Shown here in pieces: positions 44,449-53,249 of a stretch of 64,000 bases of DNA. Made by a program: the position numbers and the translations under genes. The notes beneath the pieces were generated by a model. It saw nothing but the letters and a program-made list of their open reading frames with translations. It was not told where the DNA came from and did no database searches. Origin of the DNA: an uncultured Pseudohongiella sp. (GTDB lineage Bacteria > Pseudomonadota > Gammaproteobacteria > Pseudomonadales > Pseudohongiellaceae); the NCBI GenBank assembly GCA_951812715.1, contig OX638323.1, positions 62,001-126,000 on the forward strand, read 5' to 3'. Positions within the stretch are counted from its first letter, which is position 1. Each line of letters opens with the position of its first letter.

Positions 44449-45643
44449 TAAATATTCCCCCAATCTGGCATTTTTTCGAATCCTGACTATACCTATCTGC
44501 AAGAAATCCATTGACTCGCAGGCAGAGGATGACCCGACCCCGCTCACAGATCATTTCGCTGGCGGACACATCGTTCTACCATTGCGTTTCCCGCTGCGTG
44601 CGGCGGGCCTTCCTTTGTGGCGAAGACCGGTATTCCGGCCAGAATTTCGACCACCGCAAGCCCTGGCTGGTGGACCGTCTGGCATTGCTCGGCGAGGTCT
44701 TTGCCATTGATTTAGCCGCTTACGCGATCATGAGCAATCACTACCACGTGGTCCTGCACGTGGATGCCGCTCGCAGCCGCCACTGGAGCCGCGATGACGT
44801 CATCCGCCGCTGGTTGCGTCTGTACAAGGGCGACCCGCTGGTGCATTGCTATCTGCGCGGGGAGTTGCGGTCCGAGGCGAAATACCGGCAACTGGACCGT
44901 ATTGTCGAGACCTGGCGCGAACGGCTGACCAGCATCAGTTGGTTCATGCGCTGTCTGAATGAGTACATGGCTCGGAGGGCCAACAAGGAAGACGACTGTA
45001 CGGGAAGGTTTTGGGAAGGGCGCTTCAAGTCCCAGGCGCTGCTGGATGAGGCGGCGTTGCTGTCATGCATGGCTTATGTCGATTTGAATCCAGTGCGGGC
45101 CGGGATCAGCGAAACGCTTGGCGAATCCGAATTTACTTCCATCCAGGCGCGCATTCGCGGAGCGGCGCCGGAAAACAACGATTCGACGGAATGCCCGTTT
45201 CCCGGACTAATGCCTTTCCAGGCCGGACCCGAGCGCGATGGGGAGTCGGCCTTCTTGCCGATTGATATGCGCAACTACATTGCACTGGTGGATTGGACGG
45301 GGCGGATTGCCCGAGCGGACAAGAAGGGATTGATTCCGAAAGAGGTTCCGTCCGCCTTGTCTGATCTGAATCTGAACCAGGCGCAATGGTGCACGCTGGC
45401 GCTGGAGATTCAAAAGGAATCGATCACGATGTTCAACGGCCTGGACAAACTGGCGGCCAGGGAAAGGAGCCGGACCAAAAAAGCCGCATAATCCGGGGCG
45501 GCCTCAATTACATGTCTGAATGGGCAGCATTGCCCGTGCCTGCGAATTGGTTTCGCTGCCCAACGATTCTGAATCTGCACCAAATTCTTCAATCAGCCCT
45601 CAAGTTTACTGAGTTTATGATGATGTTGGCCGGTGGGTGTCCC
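44437..45643 (+). mobile_element. RAYT/IS200-like element, full copy 1
   Basis: About 1.2 kb bounded by the perfect 12-bp inverted ends GGGACACCCACC and GGTGGGTGTCCC. The left side has AAATATTCCCCCAATCTGGC, the right side TTTATGATGATGTTGGCC. Its single gene is the Y1-type transposase. Flanks are TTTTCAA on the left and AGAAC on the right in this and other copies. Confidence 0.85.
44529..45491 (+). CDS. REP-associated tyrosine transposase-like protein, copy 1
   Basis: A Y1_Tnp (IS200/RAYT) single-strand transposase of ~320 residues. The HUH metal site is YAIMSNHYHVVLHV and the catalytic Tyr is expected in LNEYMARRANK; the RAYT tail GRFWEGRFKSQALLDEAALL and YVDLNPVRAGI follows. A C-terminal extension (about 110 residues) is conserved with copy 3. 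ATG 44529 is directly preceded by AGAGG; an in-frame TTG at 44511 is possible. It differs from the copy at 53343 by three residues. Confidence 0.88.
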   Translation: MTRPRSQIISLADTSFYHCVSRCVRRAFLCGEDRYSGQNFDHRKPWLVDRLALLGEVFAIDLAAYAIMSNHYHVVLHVDAARSRHWSRDDVIRRWLRLYKGDPLVHCYLRGELRSEAKYRQLDRIVETWRERLTSISWFMRCLNEYMARRANKEDDCTGRFWEGRFKSQALLDEAALLSCMAYVDLNPVRAGISETLGESEFTSIQARIRGAAPENNDSTECPFPGLMPFQAGPERDGESAFLPIDMRNYIALVDWTGRIARADKKGLIPKEVPSALSDLNLNQAQWCTLALEIQKESITMFNGLDKLAARERSRTKKAA

Positions 45644-45646
45644 AGA

Positions 45647-46018
45647 ACGGTAGCGACACTCGCATCTAACCCGCGCTCGAAGGCGCTAGCCAGGATTGAA
45701 GAGCTAATTGACCGCTTTGGCCTAGACTTCCAGCAATGGCATGTACCGCAGTTGCGCTATCAACTTCTCACAGCAACGGCCGCAGTACTCGAAGAGGCGA
45801 AGCGTCGCGCTTCGGAGCGAGCCATACTTATCGTGTACGAGTTTGTAACTCCACTGACGGACCCAGGCAAACGCGAACGCAATGCCGCGGACCTCGATCG
45901 CTTCCTCAATGCCGCATTCGGATATGACGGACAACTCACCCCCGGAAGTGTTGCCGGCCCTTTTCGAGTGGAAACCGCGCCGAGCCAGTACGACGGCAAG
46001 GTACAAACCGTGTTTTAG
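45647..46018 (+). pseudogene. C-terminal fragment of an unknown gene
   Basis: After the element's right end, the frame continues through ARIEELIDRFGLDFQQWHVP and EFVTPLTDPGKRERNAADLD to a stop at 46018. The content looks like a real helical protein, but its N-terminal part is missing, since the left flank of the element belongs to the recombinase relic. It precedes the 46079 gene by 60 bases on the same strand and may have been its partner. Not recognised. Confidence 0.5.
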
Positions 46019-46078
46019 CCATGGAATCCCAAGTCCTCCAATAATGGTGCGGGCCGACAGCAAAAGGAAGCATCACTA

Positions 46079-47113
46079 ATGCTCGTCGAGAAAAATGAAG
46101 GCAAGGCATGTGACGCCGTTGTGAAGCGCATCGAAGTTTGCTCAGGTGATACACGCTCCAACTTATGGCTTCCCGAAGTCGAACTGGTGGGTCCTCCTGT
46201 AGATCTGCGCGTTACGGTGGGTAAGCAGGATTATGCAATTGAACACACGCTTCTTCAGCCGTATCCAGACCGCATCAGTGATGGTGCGATTTTCAATGAG
46301 ATTCATCAGTTCATTCGAGGACGTGTTCCGAATCCGCTGCCTGGTCCAGTGCACTATCAATTGTGCGTCCCTATTGAAGCAAGCCTCCCTCGGGGCAGAA
46401 AAAATCGCGAACAAGCGTTAGAAAGCTTGCTCGAATGGATAGTCAGCACAGCGCAGAAATTGCATGAAAGACGACGGGAAGTTCCCCTGTCGACAATAGT
46501 GGTAAACAATTTCATCAAGGGGAAGCCTGAGTATTTCGATCAGAATTTCGAACTTTTCCGCTGGCCGGACGGGCTTCAAACACCATATACGCCCGGAGCC
46601 CTGTCAATGGCATTCTGTGCCCCCGAAGACTTCAAACAGCCACTAAAGCACTCAATGAGCAAGGCATTCGCCAAGAAATTTCCCAAACTGCACGAATGCA
46701 AGAAGTTGGGAGCGCGAACCATACTGGTTCTGGAGGGCCTTGACCTGCCGGTTGGCCACCACAAATACATCGGCAAAGTATTACCTGATTTGTTTGCGCA
46801 ACGAGCGGATCGTCCAGATGAGATTTATTTGGTTGAACCCAACGATGGCAGTATAAGGTGGTGGGTATGGCCACTGAAACGCGACGAGGATCATTGGCCG
46901 GTAGCGGGCTTGCCTACCTCAAGTGGATCATTTTTTTCGCTCGGGGAACGCCCATCCGAAGAGATGTCCGAGTGGTACCGTCAATTGAATGGCCCATTGG
47001 GGGTGTCGCAGCATATCCCTTTAGAGTGGCATCCAGCATTCTTTGAGGAAGAAGAGTTATCCGACTTGACGAGGGGTAAGGATGAACGATCTCCAGATCG
47101 CTCGATGCGTTAA
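46079..47113 (+). CDS. Unknown 344-residue protein
   Basis: No family recognised. The N-terminal third contains VDLRVTVGKQDYAIEHTLLQPYPDR, a D...E-x-T-like pattern that could be a PD-(D/E)XK-type core, but this is weak. The middle has ALESLLEWIVSTAQKLHERR and a hydrophobic strand ARTILVLEGLDLP, followed by DEIYLVEPNDGSIRWWVWPL near the end. There is no signal or membrane segment, so it is probably cytoplasmic. ATG 46079 is preceded by AAGGA. Location beside TA loci and a restriction relic makes a defence role possible but unproven. Confidence 0.65.
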   Translation: MLVEKNEGKACDAVVKRIEVCSGDTRSNLWLPEVELVGPPVDLRVTVGKQDYAIEHTLLQPYPDRISDGAIFNEIHQFIRGRVPNPLPGPVHYQLCVPIEASLPRGRKNREQALESLLEWIVSTAQKLHERRREVPLSTIVVNNFIKGKPEYFDQNFELFRWPDGLQTPYTPGALSMAFCAPEDFKQPLKHSMSKAFAKKFPKLHECKKLGARTILVLEGLDLPVGHHKYIGKVLPDLFAQRADRPDEIYLVEPNDGSIRWWVWPLKRDEDHWPVAGLPTSSGSFFSLGERPSEEMSEWYRQLNGPLGVSQHIPLEWHPAFFEEEELSDLTRGKDERSPDRSMR

Positions 47114-47243
47114 ATTCAATTCAAATATTCCGATTGATTTGTTCTGGCCGATGTTTTAATCAAAAATCTAAAGAAATTCTGAAGTCGTGACGATAACTAC
47201 TTCTAACTCGTAGGGCAGTTGTGGTATTAAGGGAGCCTTTGTA

Positions 47244-47669
47244 ATGGGGTTTTGGTCTCGGTTAGAGAGTATAGATAAACAATCTCGATCTTATGATAAT
47301 CTTGTCAACTACAAGACACCTGAGTTCATGTGGGCTGTTCCCGTTCGAATTGTTACATTGGCATCTTGGGTGCTAGCAACTGCGGCCGCCAGTGCAGTAT
47401 TGGCTAATAACAATTTGTTAGGGGATGGCTTTATGTTGTTGTTAATGATGTATGGGGCAATATTCCTTGGAATGATAGCGAGTATATTTCAAGTTTTGTT
47501 TCCATTGATGTCGGAATCACAAAGTTGGTTAATGGCTCGTTATTCATATAAGATTTCTTTTATTGTTACTGGATCATTTTCTATATTTGTAACAATACTT
47601 TTCTTTTATTACATATTTTTACCTATAGAAAACTTAATGCAAATGTTAATTTTTAACTGGCAGGGTTGA
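47244..47669 (+). CDS. Small orphan membrane protein, AT-rich
   Basis: A 141-residue protein with four hydrophobic stretches (VRIVTLASWVLATAAASAVL, GFMLLLMMYGAIFLGMIASIFQVLF, ISFIVTGSFSIFVTILFFYYIF). GGGAG lies eight bases before the ATG, giving a convincing start. Base use is A+T-rich as in the 37133 gene. No family recognised. Confidence 0.6.
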   Translation: MGFWSRLESIDKQSRSYDNLVNYKTPEFMWAVPVRIVTLASWVLATAAASAVLANNNLLGDGFMLLLMMYGAIFLGMIASIFQVLFPLMSESQSWLMARYSYKISFIVTGSFSIFVTILFFYYIFLPIENLMQMLIFNWQG

Positions 47670-47853
47670 AGTCAGCGCAAAAAACTCCGCTGCAATTTAG
47701 AATAAAATTAGCCGAAACGATGCCAGGTCAGTCTCGGCCAATCGATGTGTCCACTAAAATCCGGGGTTTCACAACGTAATCCGTTCTAGGTTCGCGCAAG
47801 ATGAAGATGGAGTGGGGTAAGCAGTCGGCATTCGAAATTAAGTGGTTTTCCAA

Positions 47854-48450
47854 GGGACACCCACCTAAATCTTCCCCCAATCTGGCATTTTTTCGAATTC
47901 TGACTATACCGACCTGTAAGAAATTCATTGACTCGCAGGCAGAGGATGACCCGGTCCCGCTCACAATTCATTTCACTGGTGAACACACCATTCTACCATT
48001 GCGTTTCCCGGACTGATGGCGTTCCAGTCCGGATTCGAGCGCGATGGGGAGTCAGCCTTCTTGCCGATCGATCTGCGCAACTACATTGCACTGATGGATT
48101 GGACGGGACGGATTGCCCGTGCGGACAAGAAGGGATTGATTCCGAAAGAGGTTCCGTCGGCCTTGTCGGACCTGAATCTAAACCGGGCGCAATGGTGCAC
48201 GCTGGTTCTGGAGATTCAAAAGGAATCGATCACGATGTTCAACGGCCTGGACAAACTGGCGACCAGGGAAAGGAGCCGGACCAAAAAAGCCGCGTTGTCC
48301 GGGGTGGCCTCAATTACATGTCTGAACGAGAAGTATTGCCCGTGCCGGCGAATTAGTTTCGCTGCCCAACGATTCTGAACTTGCCCCAAATTTCTTCAGT
48401 CAGTCTTTAAGTTTACTGGGTTCATGATAATGTTGGCCGATGGGTGTCCC
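47854..48450 (+). mobile_element. Internal-deletion derivative of the RAYT-like element
   Basis: Keeps both ends (GGGACACCC at 47854, TGGGTGTCCC at 48441-48450) but only ~0.6 kb. The transposase reads normally to HCVSR, then jumps to the codons for GLMPFQ. The breakpoints carry CGTTTCCCG in both parental positions (GCGTTTCCCGCTGCG and CCCGTTTCCCGGAC), so slippage or recombination between these 9-bp repeats explains the loss. It lacks the HUH and Tyr motifs and would need a transposase in trans. Confidence 0.85.
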
Positions 48451-48587
48451 CGAACTGATGTTATAATGGAAGGATTTATTGATCGCCAGAAATTTGCTAA
48501 CGAACTGGCCTAGGAAATAGGGCCCCTTCGCATATTTATAGTTTCCATATTTCAGAATGCTCTAATCGAGGGTTATGGTTAACCTGC

Positions 48588-49154
48588 TTAATCCAATCCA
48601 CTTTCATCTTCAAACTCCTGTTCGAGGTTAAGATTCGAAAGAGCTAATATCAGGTTGTCCGAATTAAATATCCATTGAGTTCCGTCAGCGAATCGTACTC
48701 TAGCCACATATGTAACAGCGGTAAGAAGTTCTGTGATGTCGTTTTCACGCGCTCGCCAAACGCCATCTAACGTTACTGTCCCGATAGCGAAATCTTTTGC
48801 TTCAGTATTAGAAAGGTTTCTCATATGTTGTCCAAAAACATCATAGAGTGAAGTCCTTAACTCCAATGCTACTATGGAGGTGTCAACTTTCAGTTCCGTA
48901 GTTCCATTAAACCTAAAGGCTCGGTCTGCGTATGAAAAATTGATTGAGTGGCTCAATAAAGTAATTGGACTTGTTGGATCATTGAATAAAATGCTTTCAC
49001 GTTGGAGAGTAGACCCCTCGTTGACTTGTACACCTTGAATTGAGAAACTAAACGGACCGTCATGCTGCCTTTCAATGTCATACTCTTGAGCGAAACTGTT
49101 TTTATAAAGAATAAAGAAAAGTGCGCTTACGGTTAGTAACTTACTGATTTGCAT
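48588..49154 (-). CDS. Secreted hypothetical protein
   Basis: A 188-residue protein with a signal peptide (LLTVSALFFILYKNSFAQ). The mature part is acidic and beta-rich (FSFSIQGVQVNEGSTLQRES, VTYVARVRFADGTQWIFNSD). AGGAGG lies eight bases upstream of the ATG at 49154, so expression is plausible. A+T-rich relative to core genes. Not recognised. Confidence 0.6.
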   Translation of the reverse strand: MQISKLLTVSALFFILYKNSFAQEYDIERQHDGPFSFSIQGVQVNEGSTLQRESILFNDPTSPITLLSHSINFSYADRAFRFNGTTELKVDTSIVALELRTSLYDVFGQHMRNLSNTEAKDFAIGTVTLDGVWRARENDITELLTAVTYVARVRFADGTQWIFNSDNLILALSNLNLEQEFEDESGLD

Positions 49155-49205
49155 CGGTCATTCCTCCTAATGTGAATCTCTAAGGCAGCTAATAAGATTT
49201 TTTGG

Positions 49206-49660
49206 TCAACGCCTCTTAACCTGGTTGACGGCATTCTGCGCATTAAGTTCGATATCTCGAATTTCCGCTACGGTAACATACTTCGTTGGGTCGGTAAGCG
49301 CAGCAATACGGTCGTGGACTGGCTTTAGCGTGTCGACGAGCGAGGCAAGGAGCCGCTGCCACCAATCGTGCCTCGCGGTTTCCACCGCATCCGCCAACTC
49401 AGCGGCGGCTTTGCGGGACAGACCGGAAATTCTTGTGCTCCCGGAGCTGTAACGAAGGCGCAAACGGGACCAGAGCAGGCCGTCGGTGACTTCAACTTCT
49501 TCCAGATCGCGGAGCGACACGATGACGGGCAATTTCCCGAACATCAGCCGGACGGTTTCGTCATTTACCGACGCCGCTTTGGCGTCCCGGGGGCGCAGAA
49601 TCGCAAACAGGAACGAGGCAAGGCCGGTTCTTCTGGTCTCGAATGCCGCTCTACTTGGCG
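49206..49660 (-). pseudogene. N-terminal fragment of a second HelD-like helicase
   Basis: About 145 residues match the N-terminal domain of the 38063-40927 helicase closely (FETRRTGLASFLFAILRPRD, ARHDWWQRLLASLVDTLKPVHDRIAAL). The match ends at NAVNQV and a stop follows after KRR. All helicase motifs are missing. The ATG of the parent is replaced by GCA, although the frame stays open upstream to 49718. Confidence 0.85.
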
Positions 49661-49814
49661 GTTCCAATAGATTTTGGCGATGCTCAGACGGCAACGATTT
49701 CGCAGTTCTTGTTCTCAATTCTCGACCGAACCAACCCGTGTGGCATATTCCTTTCGGTGGTCCGTAGCCTACTGAACCGCGGCGCTGATTTCATCCCGAA
49801 TCGAAACCCAACTT

Positions 49815-50150
49815 TCAGGTCAATACGCGGAGCGCGGTCTCTGGAGCCCTGTCGAGCACTTTTAGCAAGGCGCGCGCCGCGCCAGTCGGAAAGCGCTTCC
49901 CCTGTTCCCAGTTTCGGATCGTCTCTTGCGGCACATTGATGCGTCGGGCTAGCTCAACCTGGGTTAGTCCGAGTCGCTGGCGCACCCGGCGTGCGTATCG
50001 GGCCGCATCTTTCATGGCCTCCTCATCGTCTTCGCGTTGATGCAAGGCGATCTGCTCCTCGGTAGTGGCATCGATTACTGCGAGGTCCATCTTTCCCTTG
50101 GGAAAAGTGCTCGGATCATCAGGGTCAACTTTGACGCGCGTTGTGCTCAT
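49815..50150 (-). CDS. BrnA-like Xre-type antitoxin
   Basis: From ATG 50150 the protein reads MSTTRVKVDPDDPSTFPKGK, an acidic linker (EEQIALHQREDDEEAMKDAA) and an Xre HTH (LRLGLTQ-like RLGLTQVELARRINVPQETIRNWEQGKR). This is the antitoxin half of a BrnT-associated TA pair, with an HTH in place of the usual RHH BrnA. Its start lies inside the 3' end of the toxin gene. The antitoxin is intact while the toxin has a frameshift. Confidence 0.75.
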   Translation of the reverse strand: MSTTRVKVDPDDPSTFPKGKMDLAVIDATTEEQIALHQREDDEEAMKDAARYARRVRQRLGLTQVELARRINVPQETIRNWEQGKRFPTGAARALLKVLDRAPETALRVLT

Positions 50151-50422
50151 AGTTTCTGATCTCTCTTGTATTGGCCTTGCGGGCCGAAATGATGCGGGTA
50201 GCCATACCTCGCATAGTGTAGACAACGACATATGTCCGTTCGTTGATGGTTCCAATTACCTGAAAGCGGTCCTCGCCATAGTCACGCCGGCGATCCTGCG
50301 TGACAATCCGGAGCGGGTCGTGAAACTTGGTTGGCAGCGGCAAAATCAAACCCGCGCCGAACCGAGCAGTCATGACTCTTGCCATCATCCCACTCAAACT
50401 CCAATTCATTTTTATAGGCCAT
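50125..50422 (-). pseudogene. BrnT-like toxin with frameshift
   Basis: Frame one gives MAYKNELEFEWDDGKSHDC then RRGFDFAAANQ; the second frame continues FHDPLRIVTQDRRRDYGED, RFQVIGTINERTYVVVYTMRG and TRIISARKANTREIRNYEH, together a full BrnT (RelE-fold ribonuclease) pattern. The frame changes at about 50325-50330 by one base. Unless this is a sequencing error, the toxin is dead. The antitoxin gene follows with a 26-base overlap. Confidence 0.75.
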
Positions 50423-50478
50423 TGGCCCACCTCTGTCAATCCATTCCTGTTTTCGTGCTGAATGCTGGTGGCGGCCAC

Positions 50479-50922
50479 GAGTGGGCTGCCTTGCCTTCAG
50501 CAATGGAAGATAGAAGGGGATGTACCGATATGCGTGATTTAGAACGAAATTGGCCGAGATGACGGCTGCGACAGACTCAGTCAGGCGAGCTGATCAATGT
50601 TCCGGGGTATTGAATGGGTGTCCCGTAGGTTTCTTCGGGCAAACGATTTTTCCTCGCTCCAGCGCGGGATTGCAACGTTTTCGGCGTGATCCCGAGGTTC
50701 GGCGGCGACCGGACCACAACGAGGCGGAATCAAGCCCCCGGTGGGCGATTCCGGTACTCGACTAATCGGTTTTGGTCGATTTTACTCGTATTGGGCGGAC
50801 TATCCGAGCCGTAACGCGCCAGCCGCGTCAAGTTTCGCCGCGCAAATGCTTGAGCACGGCGCAGTGCGGCACTGACTCGCAACTCAGCTCGCAACGGTCG
50901 CGCAAGGGATTCTGATCGAGAA
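50479..50922. other. Degenerate intergenic stretch
   Basis: No gene recognised. An isolated AATGGGTGTCCCGTAGG at about 50604 resembles the end of the RAYT-like element. The remainder has no feature I can support. Confidence 0.4.
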
Positions 50923-51309
50923 TCAAGGCTCGACTACTGCGATCGGAGCATCGGTGGCCTGTTTAACGAAGCGGCGGTCGAATGTGAGCATGGCTTCACA
51001 TTCACTCGCGGCGGAAAGATGCAGCGCGTCCGTGAAGTCCATGCCGCGGTCGGCGAAGCCAAAAGCCCTGACCAGAATTGCGACGTTATCGGTGGTGACG
51101 CCGGGTAGACCGAGAAATACTTGAAGCGCGGCGATGACTTCCTGGCGAGAGAAGTTGTAAACGCTCCGCAATACCCATTCACATTCGAGCAATACCGTTG
51201 TGCTTACGAATACCTGCCCCGCCTCCACCACCACCCTGGCCTTCATGGCCTGGTCGGGATCGTTGCCAGTCAAGTAACGGATTATGATATTTTTATCAAT
51301 CGCGCGCAT
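50923..51309 (-). CDS. vapC: VapC-type PIN toxin
   Basis: Type II TA ribonuclease. From ATG 51309 it reads MRAIDKNIIIRYLTGNDPDQ, STTVLLECEWVLRSVYNFSR, FTDALHLSAASECEAMLTFDRRF, with the expected acidic residues of the PIN site (D4, E near 43, D near 94 and D in TFDRRF). The first motif is normally DTN, and the truncated relative at 41847-42250 still has DTN; here it is DKN. The start lies 14 bases inside the antitoxin stop. The DTN to DKN change might reduce activity. Confidence 0.85.
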   Translation of the reverse strand: MRAIDKNIIIRYLTGNDPDQAMKARVVVEAGQVFVSTTVLLECEWVLRSVYNFSRQEVIAALQVFLGLPGVTTDNVAILVRAFGFADRGMDFTDALHLSAASECEAMLTFDRRFVKQATDAPIAVVEP

Positions 51310-51571
51310 GCCGCCTGCTTGCCTCCTCCATGATGCCTGCCTCCATATCAGCAATAGACTTCGCTTCGCCTTTGTATGAGAGACACCCGAATACTTGCTC
51401 CGGGCGGGTTTCGGGGAAATGCGGGGCAGCCTTCAGCATGACGCCTTCGGGGCCATCCTCCACGACGAGGCGAGTGCCAGCCTCCCAGTGACGCGCCTGA
51501 CGGATGGACTTCGGCAGGATGACCTGCCCCTTGGTAGAGACAGTGGTAGTAAGCTGACTGATCTCGGGCAT
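51296..51571 (-). CDS. vapB: AbrB/SpoVT-type antitoxin VapB
   Basis: The N-terminus TTTVSTKGQVILPKSIRQ is the swapped-hairpin AbrB DNA-binding fold, with GTRLVVEDGPEGVML completing it. The C-terminal tail (KSIADMEAGIMEEASRRHARD) should wrap the toxin. Length 91. It overlaps vapC and presumably represses the pair's promoter. Its 3' part is duplicated at 42076-42250. Confidence 0.88.
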   Translation of the reverse strand: MPEISQLTTTVSTKGQVILPKSIRQARHWEAGTRLVVEDGPEGVMLKAAPHFPETRPEQVFGCLSYKGEAKSIADMEAGIMEEASRRHARD

Positions 51572-51741
51572 GGCGGATTCTCCGAAAGGACTTATGGGCC
51601 ATTAGTGTAAGACAAAGGTAAGATAGTCAATGTCGCGTCACATATCGGTAGCGAGCTACCGTATTATCGTTTTACATAGAGACCTTCGGGTCGGATTTGC
51701 ATCGAGGTCGCAGATTTCGGGAAACTGGGGATTCAAGCATG

Positions 51742-52171
51742 TCAGCGAACCGTCTCCGTCAATTCAAAAACTCTGGCTGTCATCCAGTGCTTGAAGCTGT
51801 CATTGTCCATGAACTCTTTGAATAGCTGGTTATCGTATTTCATGATCGAAGTCACGACGCGCAACAGGGCTTTGTCGTATTCGATGCGGGCATTTCCCTT
51901 GTCGGAATGCTGCCGGACGTTCTTGTAGGCCACATCCGCGGCTACCAGTTCGGGGATCGTCTTCGACCTCGGCGCCCGCTTCGGAAAGCGCCTGTGCCAC
52001 CGCCCCGCTGGTTTTTCCGCCCTGGCTGGAATGGGCTTCGTCGATGATGATGGCAAAATTCCTGCCGCGCTGTTCGCCGACCGTGGCCGCCGCGGGCGGC
52101 TCGCAGGGATGCCTCGCCAGGGTGGTGCAGATCAGGCGTTCGAGGCCGCGTTCGGAGGTGTCGGTGCTCAT
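51742..52171 (-). pseudogene. Collapsed hsdR remnant (type I restriction subunit)
   Basis: Three pieces of HsdR lie close together in different frames: an N-terminal segment STDTSERGLERLICTTL, the DEAH helicase motif NFAIIIDEAHSSQGGKTSGA with LSEAGAE, and the C-terminal segment KYDNQLFKEFMDNDSFKHWM with ARVFELTE. Most of the ~1000-residue protein between them has been deleted. It is not functional. Its presence shows a type I system once stood here. Confidence 0.75.
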
Positions 52172-52593
52172 GACGGTGCGACAGGCGGAACGAATGGATT
52201 GACAACCCGAACACCATCGTAGTCCTGTCCGGCGTTCAAGTCCTCGGAATAGAGAACATCACAGCCCAATGCCCGCGCCGCCGCCAGAATCGCGCCATCC
52301 CAATACGACAACTGGAAGCGCTCGCAGATGGCTGCTCCGGCGCGAAACAGATCAATTGTTACATCTTGAACCGGAAAGTCACCGATGCTCTCGATAAACT
52401 CTAATGCCTGCGCTCGGGTAAGGGCTCCGGCGCGGCCGGGTCGCGTAGCCTGGTGGTAAAACTCTTGCAGGACCTGCACCGATAGCGCCAAATCCGCGGT
52501 ATCCAGCAGATCAAGGGCGCGAAGGCGCTTATCGGCATCCTCGGACAGAGCGCTTACCGCGTATAACAACACGTTGGTGTCAACAAAACGCAC
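52168..52593 (-). CDS. PIN-domain toxin (second VapC)
   Basis: A 141-residue PIN protein beginning with GTG 52593, MRFVDTNVLLYAVSALSED. Acidic residues are placed as in VapC: D5 in VDTN, E in VLQEFYHQ, D in QLSYWDGAILAAA and D/E in LYSEDL. It follows the RHH gene after 48 bases, so they make a TA pair distinct from the AbrB-linked vapC. Confidence 0.82.
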   Translation of the reverse strand: MRFVDTNVLLYAVSALSEDADKRLRALDLLDTADLALSVQVLQEFYHQATRPGRAGALTRAQALEFIESIGDFPVQDVTIDLFRAGAAICERFQLSYWDGAILAAARALGCDVLYSEDLNAGQDYDGVRVVNPFVPPVAPS

Positions 52594-52641
52594 AGAACCT
52601 GCCTTGGAGCGGGATTCCCGTTTTCGGTGGTAGCCGACTTG

Positions 52642-52947
52642 TCACCCCTTAGTTTCGGCTCTGGCTCTGTCCCGGTCGTAAAGTTCCTCACGGGACAGGT
52701 TGTCAGCCATGCGTAATCCACCACCGTTGGCCGTAATCCTTTCAATTACCTCTCGCAATCTTCTCCGATTTCGCTTGGACTCCGTTTTCCAATTCGGCAA
52801 TGCAGATGTGGACTCTCCGTCTGTGCGGCCAGCCAATCCTTTCAAGTAACCCCTAACCAGAGCCGATACGGAAGTATCCAACTCCGCCGCCCGGATTCGG
52901 GCAAGACGGTGCGTCTCCTCGTCAACGGATACGGTAATGTTTCTCAT
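52642..52947 (-). CDS. Ribbon-helix-helix antitoxin
   Basis: The N-terminus MRNITVSVDEETHRLARIRA is the beta-strand and first helix of the CopG/RHH fold, followed by LDTSVSALVRGYLKGL. The basic C-terminal tail (NWKTESKRNRRRLREVIERI) probably contacts the toxin. ATG 52947 is chosen over 52977 because it places the RHH strand at the start. It partners the PIN gene downstream. Confidence 0.8.
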   Translation of the reverse strand: MRNITVSVDEETHRLARIRAAELDTSVSALVRGYLKGLAGRTDGESTSALPNWKTESKRNRRRLREVIERITANGGGLRMADNLSREELYDRDRARAETKG

Positions 52948-53014
52948 CGTCACATTTCCACAGATACTGTGTAGCACAGTTTACATCGCCAGTGGAAAGC
53001 AGGCAATTTTGATT

Positions 53015-53105
53015 TGCGGGTGGTTCGCAGGAATGCCCCGCCAGTGCGGCGCGGATTAGCCGTTCGATGCTGCATTCGGATGTGAAGAAAAGCAGAGAGT
53101 GCGAC
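53015..53105 (-). pseudogene. Second hsdR N-terminal remnant
   Basis: Encodes SECSIERLIRAALAGHSCEPPA, which matches SERGLERLICTTLARHPCEPPA in the 51742-52171 remnant and hsdR N-termini. Nothing else of the gene survives nearby. Confidence 0.5.
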
Positions 53106-53213
53106 TGAAAAGAGACTATCCATGACGGCTTCATGGTTATTTCTAGCCAAATTGACAAAGGCGAAATGGGCGATTCAGCAGCCGGCGTTTCCAAGGGCGT
53201 TTCCAAGTTCCAA

Positions 53214-53249
53214 GGGACACCCACCTAAATATTCCCCAGGCGTTTCAAA
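53214..53249 (+). mobile_element. Extra left end of the RAYT-like element
   Basis: GGGACACCCACCTAAATATT followed by CCCC, then AGGCGTTTCAAA and the left end of copy 3. The tandem left ends suggest a nested or abortive insertion. Confidence 0.7.

Noticed and set aside
45386..46018. A single 210-residue gene starting inside the transposase
   Set aside because: The first half is a shadow of the transposase and element right end; only the part after 45647 looks like protein, so I list that as a fragment.
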